From contig JAUYLM010000002.1 in assembly GCA_030698965.1 (NCBI GenBank), positions 1 through 9,102 on the forward strand: a stretch of 9,102 nucleotides of DNA, written 5' to 3'. Source of the DNA: a bacterium (GTDB lineage: Bacteria; Patescibacteriota; Minisyncoccia; Phycocordibacterales; PALSA-1337). How positions within the stretch are numbered: the stretch's first letter is position 1; every line of letters starts with the position of its first letter. The notes below the pieces were generated by a model, which did not search any database, was not told the DNA's origin, and worked only from the letters and a program-made list of their open reading frames with translations. The translations under genes were made by a program, and so were the position numbers. Below are positions 7,401-9,102 of the stretch, piece by piece.

Positions 7401-8133
7401 AGTTGTCAGTGAAATACTAGATCTTTCAAAAGAGAAAGTTATAAAAGTCATAGCAGATATAGAAGACCGACCTAAGGCCAAGAAGTCTGGGGGCAAGGCA
7501 GGTGAAATGGGAGGAGAAAAAGACGGCGCGATAGAATATGTATTCAACTACAAGCGAGTTCCTCTGGTTAAGGTTGGGGATAGAATAAAGAAGGGAGACC
7601 TCTTGACGGACGGTTCCGCTGATATTGATGAAATTTTCAAATACGGAGGGCAGGAGAGGGCAAAGGATTATGTGATCGGAGAGGTTGGAAAGATCTATGA
7701 ACTTCAGGGCGAAACGGTCGCCCGCAAGCACATCGAAATCATCGTCAAGCAGATGTTCTCAAGACGCAAAGTTACTCTGGGCGGGGATACGAACCTTACA
7801 GAGGGCATGATCGTGGACGAAGTCCAGTTGCAGGATGAGAATATGAAAGCCAAGGCAAAGGGAGGATCACCTGCGAAAGCAGAGCCGATTGCCATGGGTA
7901 TCGCTGATGTTTCTCTATCACGCAAGAGCTTCCTATCAGCAGCGTCCTTCCAGCATACTACTCGCGTTCTTATCAATTCTGCTATTCGCGGAAGTGAGGA
8001 TGACCTAGTTGGTTTGATGGAAAACATCATCATTGGACGGTTGATCCCAGCAGGTACAGGATTCAAGGGAAGTCCAAAGCAGAAACTGATGGAAACAGTA
8101 CAGCCGAAGCTTGAGGAGAATGATAGGTATTAG
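4420..8133 (+). CDS. rpoC: DNA-directed RNA polymerase subunit beta'
   Basis: Beta' subunit, which carries the catalytic magnesium site of RNA polymerase. The protein is complete. The N-terminal zinc ribbon uses C68, C70, C83 and C86. GKRVDYSGRSVI lies in the double-psi barrel region, and the absolutely conserved NADFDGDQM supplies D503, D505 and D507. The second zinc site is C836, C908, C915 and C918. The bridge helix is at about 787-822 (EGLTPIEYF...YLTRKL) and the trigger-loop residues include M952, R953 and H956. The C-terminus has SFLSAASFQHTTRVL and GRLIPAGTG. At 1237 aa it lacks the large trigger-loop insertion of E. coli: GGTAS runs straight into DITQGLPRV. A Gly/Lys-rich insert at about 1019-1036 and a Lys/Ala/Gly linker near 1145-1155 look lineage-specific. 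The ATG at 4420 fits family N-termini, with no Shine-Dalgarno. It normally follows rpoB directly; here 1133 bases intervene. Confidence 0.99.
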   Translation: MNIINTKKHIEPFDFDAVKLGVASPEKILEWSFGEITKPETINYRTQRSEKSGLFDEKIFGPDRDYECYCGKYRGIRYKGIVCEKCGVEITRSIVRRERMGHIELATPVSHIWFLRSMPSRIGLIMGMSTGDLEKVVYFAGYIVTKVFDDEKQKFLKELDSEFKTKVKAAQDDKTKETLKELVVNARKEIESLDPGFVMDEVQYHKYSMKYGTLFEAGIGAEAIYEILKKTDLKKLNDELEKLLESAGSLDREKLAKRLSLIKAMIKSGSRPEWMFLTRIPVIPPALRPMVALDGGRYATSDINDLYRRVINRNNRLLKLKDINAPDVILRNEKRILQEAVDALIDNSIRHGSATGAAAVQAQKRALKSLSDNLKSKRGLFRLNLLGKRVDYSGRSVIVVGPELALDQCGLPKHMALELFRPFVISGLLKRELAYNIRGAGRLIDDEAKEVWEILEEVIRGKYVLLNRAPTLHRLGIQAFRPVLIEGNAIQVHPLVCRAFNADFDGDQMAVHIPLGAEAQLEAKEIMASDKNILKPGSGDPTVASNPLDIILGCFWITKSVDGDKGEGKVFEDPTAAITAHSFGAISLRAKIKVVAPETPKFAEYKGQMLETSVGRILFNDLLPEDYPFINKEIDRKRLNIIVDDFINTYDMSKLPPVLDKIKAFGFKYTTHSGITWGIDDVVVPKGKYDVIGKAKTQSDLIMHQFSEGLLTEEERFRKNVEIWHKAKNDIEKLIPGSLDKMGSVHDMFTSGARGSIAQITQMAGMKGLISSTTGTIEFPILSCSKEGLTPIEYFITTHGSRKGLTDTALNTAKAGYLTRKLFVVAQDVMINEEDCGTKEFITIKKQTASGIDIPLSKNIRGRVIAEDILVANGAVLFKKGHMLLKQEALKVEEAGVTSVRVRSPLSCKSIKGVCGQCYGIDLGRNKLVEIGEAVGTIAGQAIGEPGTQLTMRTFHAGGTASVGGDITQGLPRVEEVFEKRRPKNPAVVATVGGVVSEILDLSKEKVIKVIADIEDRPKAKKSGGKAGEMGGEKDGAIEYVFNYKRVPLVKVGDRIKKGDLLTDGSADIDEIFKYGGQERAKDYVIGEVGKIYELQGETVARKHIEIIVKQMFSRRKVTLGGDTNLTEGMIVDEVQLQDENMKAKAKGGSPAKAEPIAMGIADVSLSRKSFLSAASFQHTTRVLINSAIRGSEDDLVGLMENIIIGRLIPAGTGFKGSPKQKLMETVQPKLEENDRY

Positions 8134-8153
8134 GAGTAGTCTCTTTTGTAGGT

Positions 8154-8171
8154 ACTTCAGTCAACTGAAGT
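8154..8171. repeat. inverted repeat after rpoC
   Basis: ACTTCAGT and its exact complement ACTGAAGT are separated by two bases, 20 bases after the rpoC stop. As RNA it forms a small hairpin just before the terminator. There is no T-run after it, so it is not a terminator itself; it may shield the mRNA end or bind a protein. Confidence 0.5.
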
Positions 8172-8182
8172 GATAACACCAC

Positions 8183-8212
8183 AAAAATGGCCTTAGGAAT
8201 AGGGCTGTTTTT
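8183..8212 (+). terminator. intrinsic terminator of the rpoB-rpoC unit
   Basis: GGCCTTA (8189-8195) pairs with TAGGGCT (8200-8206) around a GGAA loop, with two G-T pairs. The stem is flanked by A5 (8183-8187) and T5 (8208-8212), which can extend it. The symmetric A and T tracts mean it could also work in the opposite direction. Confidence 0.8.
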
Positions 8213-8218
8213 GCTGTA

Positions 8219-8247
8219 TTGACAAATTAGTAATAGGGTGATATGAT
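8219..8247 (+). promoter_or_regulatory. consensus sigma70 promoter of the 120-aa gene
   Basis: TTGACA (8219-8224), a 17-base spacer and TATGAT (8242-8247) lie just after the rpoC terminator. Transcription should begin near 8254-8256, giving a leader of about 80 bases before the ATG at 8337, unusually long for this window. Confidence 0.8.
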
Positions 8248-8272
8248 TCTAAAATAGATCTTTGAGTCAGTT

Positions 8273-8330
8273 GGATTGTGGGAGTAAGGAAGCAAGACAT
8301 GGCGTTCTGTTTCCTTTCAAACCACAATTC
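8273..8330 (+). promoter_or_regulatory. structured 5' leader of the 120-aa gene
   Basis: The leader RNA can fold into one long hairpin. GGATTGTGG (8273-8281) pairs with CCACAATTC (8322-8330), and AAGGAAGCA (8286-8294) pairs with TGTTTCCTT (8308-8316). After one A-C mismatch, GAC (8296-8298) pairs with GTT (8304-8306) around a five-base loop. The structure ends six bases before the ATG and could hide or present the start. The pairing was worked out by eye and no energy was computed. No known riboswitch class is recognised. Confidence 0.5.
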
Positions 8331-8336
8331 AAAATT

Positions 8337-8699
8337 ATGAATAAAGTCATGACAGTTGATCCGACATGTCCCTCCCTCATCGCATTGGCATTAGGTGATC
8401 CTCGTTCATTCGAGAACATCAATCCGAAGACCTTGAAGAAGGGCGACTGCGCAGTGTTAGCCATTCAGCAAGGAAGATTCGGCGCCGTTTATTATCTGCG
8501 ACCTAAGGCAGATGACAACCTCGAGTCAATCGGTGGTCAGGAAGTCCTCGGCGTAAACATTCTGCTTTCGCAGAATGCCAATCACAACCGAGGACGAGCC
8601 ATGATCGCATGGGCCGCAAAAGATGCTGGACTCAAAGTCGAGGTCCATAATGGACGAGACATGGATGGTGTCTGTGACCAGTTCCACGTCTTTGTTTAA
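8337..8699 (+). CDS. uncharacterised 120-aa soluble protein
   Basis: Not recognised. The protein has no signal peptide or membrane segment and looks cytoplasmic, with alternating short hydrophobic strands (CAVLAI, GAVYYL, EVLGVNILL) and a helix-like stretch (GRAMIAWAAKDAGL, about 86-99), suggesting a small alpha/beta domain. It has three cysteines (11, 38, 113), two histidines near the C-terminus (104, 117) and a motif NANHNRGRA (80-88). An upstream TTG at 8262 would add 25 residues, but it lies only about 8 bases after the predicted transcript start, and the extension coincides with the leader hairpin, so the ATG is preferred. It is a stand-alone unit with its own promoter and terminator. 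Base composition resembles rpoB and rpoC rather than the inserted genes, which suggests a resident gene. Confidence 0.8.
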   Translation: MNKVMTVDPTCPSLIALALGDPRSFENINPKTLKKGDCAVLAIQQGRFGAVYYLRPKADDNLESIGGQEVLGVNILLSQNANHNRGRAMIAWAAKDAGLKVEVHNGRDMDGVCDQFHVFV

Positions 8700-8718
8700 C
8701 TACATGTATTTCCCAGTT

Positions 8719-8753
8719 ACCCCGCAATATCACAAAATGGTTGCGGGGTTTTT
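8719..8753 (+). terminator. intrinsic terminator of the 120-aa gene
   Basis: ACCCCGCAA (8719-8727) pairs perfectly with TTGCGGGGT (8741-8749) around a 13-base loop. Five T residues (8749-8753) and then GTTTG follow. It lies 20 bases after the stop codon. Confidence 0.92.
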
Positions 8754-8811
8754 GTTTGTAAATAATTTATCCACTTTACAAATTTTTTCATAAGGATAGA
8801 CTTAGTATGTT

Positions 8812-9011
8812 CCCATTTAAATATTAGCCAGTATACCTGCCGAACAGGGATACTGGCTTGGATAGTACGCTTTATGGTACTTGCTAATGCTATCGACTTC
8901 ACTCTCGCAAGAGTATGAATCCCATGTACCAAGGTCTTGAGTGACGTTCGGAAGTAGCTCAAAGACTGGGTTATAATAGAAAAGAGCATCGTCGAAAGGC
9001 GATGTTTTTTT
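8812..9011 (+). ncRNA. probable structured non-coding RNA of unknown class
   Basis: This gene-free stretch between two terminators is rich in complementary segments. Hairpin one at 8826-8858 has nine pairs, an A-G mismatch, then CCTG/CAGG around CCGAA. GATAG (8861-8865) can pair with CTATC (8890-8894). A hairpin at 8898-8919 has CTCT/AGAG around CGCA. GTCTTGAG (8934-8941) pairs with CTC-A-AAGAC (8958-8966). CCCA (8812-8815) and TGGG (8967-8970) could close the whole. TGGTAC (8875-8880) and GTACCA (8926-8931) offer a competing long-range pairing. A terminator ends it. The 5' end is uncertain: upstream promoter matches are weak (for example TATGTT at 8806-8811). It lacks visible hallmarks of RNase P RNA, tmRNA or 6S RNA. 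It could be a free small RNA or a cis-acting leader whose terminator controls the gene at 9042. Confidence 0.5.
8981..9011 (+). terminator. intrinsic terminator with GAAA loop
   Basis: CATCGTC (8987-8993) pairs with GGCGATG (8998-9004), one T-G pair included, around a GAAA tetraloop, followed by seven T residues (9005-9011). An A-rich run before the stem can extend it. It ends the transcript of the putative RNA, since no ORF with support precedes it. Confidence 0.92.
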
Positions 9012-9026
9012 GATTCCTATTCTAAG

Positions 9027-9035
9027 TGATATAAT
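9027..9035 (+). promoter_or_regulatory. extended -10 promoter on the start codon of the next gene
   Basis: TGATATAAT is a perfect extended -10 (TG, one base, TATAAT). Seventeen bases upstream is only TTTTTG (9007-9012), within the terminator T-run, so the -35 is weak. Transcription would start at about 9041-9043, on or next to the ATG at 9042. Confidence 0.65.
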
Positions 9036-9041
9036 TCACGG

Positions 9042-9102
9042 ATGAATTTAGAAACTGACGTAGAAAAATCAGAAATCTGGTGTCCGTACTTTTCTGCTCA
9101 CA
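9042..9102 (+). CDS. start of an unidentified gene running off the right edge
   Basis: An open frame starts with ATG at 9042 and stays open for 20 codons to the window end. It begins MNLETDVEK and continues with SEIWCPYFSAH. The protein cannot be identified from so few residues. The start is supported by the extended -10 promoter that places the transcript start on the ATG, implying a leaderless mRNA, and by a preceding terminator. The missing 3' part prevents any statement of function. Confidence 0.5.
   Translation, partial: MNLETDVEKSEIWCPYFSAH

Noticed and set aside
8262..8336. TTG start giving a 145-aa form of the unknown protein
   Set aside because: The start would be about 8 bases from the transcript start, and the added residues coincide with an extended RNA hairpin; the ATG at 8337 is simpler.
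8871..8886. TGGTAC resembling a T-box antiterminator
   Set aside because: The full T-box sequence is absent and the terminator is more than 100 bases away, so the required overlap is missing.
8931..8970. Resemblance to the tip of bacterial SRP RNA (TTCGGAAGTAGC)
   Set aside because: The GGAA loop is there, but the flanking bases do not give the conserved AGCAGC side and paired tip of SRP domain IV.
8972..8977. Perfect TATAAT
   Set aside because: No -35 at a suitable distance and no TG extension; transcripts would meet a strong terminator within about 30 bases.
8717..8989. 90-codon open frame on the minus strand
   Set aside because: It runs across a terminator and the hairpins of the putative RNA, is rich in Ser, Thr, Lys and Ile without a domain pattern, and has no promoter seen on that strand.

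Overview
The window carries the two large subunits of a bacterial RNA polymerase, rpoB (beta, 1058 aa) and rpoC (beta', 1237 aa), on the + strand. Unusually, they are separated by about 1.1 kb holding three small genes. Both subunits are complete in all catalytic and zinc-binding motifs and lack the large lineage-specific insertions of proteobacterial enzymes. Compact subunits, almost no Shine-Dalgarno sequences before the genes, very short or absent mRNA leaders and an AT-rich start context (ATAT-ATG) suggest a reduced-genome bacterium of the Patescibacteria/CPR type, possibly Paceibacteria/Parcubacteria. That placement is inference from style and was not searched.

Layout: 1-109 is the rpoB leader, with a possible 15-codon upstream ORF that has the clearest Shine-Dalgarno in the window and overlaps the rpoB start. 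110-3286 is rpoB. 3299-3805 is a small membrane-anchored protein with a PsbP/DUF1795-like outer domain. 3815-3848 is a strong promoter fused to a perfect 22-bp palindrome. 3864-4136 and 4147-4404 are a RelB/DinJ-type antitoxin and a RelE/YafQ-type toxin. 4420-8133 is rpoC, followed by an inverted repeat and an intrinsic terminator (8183-8212).

Downstream is a separate unit: a consensus promoter (8219-8247), a leader able to fold into a long hairpin (8273-8330), an unrecognised 120-aa protein (8337-8699) and a terminator (8719-8753). The gene-free stretch 8754-9041 holds a probable structured non-coding RNA (about 8812-9011) ending in a GAAA-capped terminator. An extended -10 promoter then sits directly on the start codon of a gene that runs off the right edge (9042 onward), predicting a leaderless mRNA.

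The most notable point is the toxin-antitoxin module with its own promoter and operator inside the rpoB-rpoC operon. No terminator is visible between 3286 and 4420, so rpoC should be read both from upstream of rpoB and from the toxin-antitoxin promoter. Deleting the module would require a precise event between two essential genes. A 13-nt direct repeat brackets the inserted segment. Other points of interest are natural substitutions in the rifampicin pocket of RpoB, the unclassified RNA, and the structured leader of the downstream gene.
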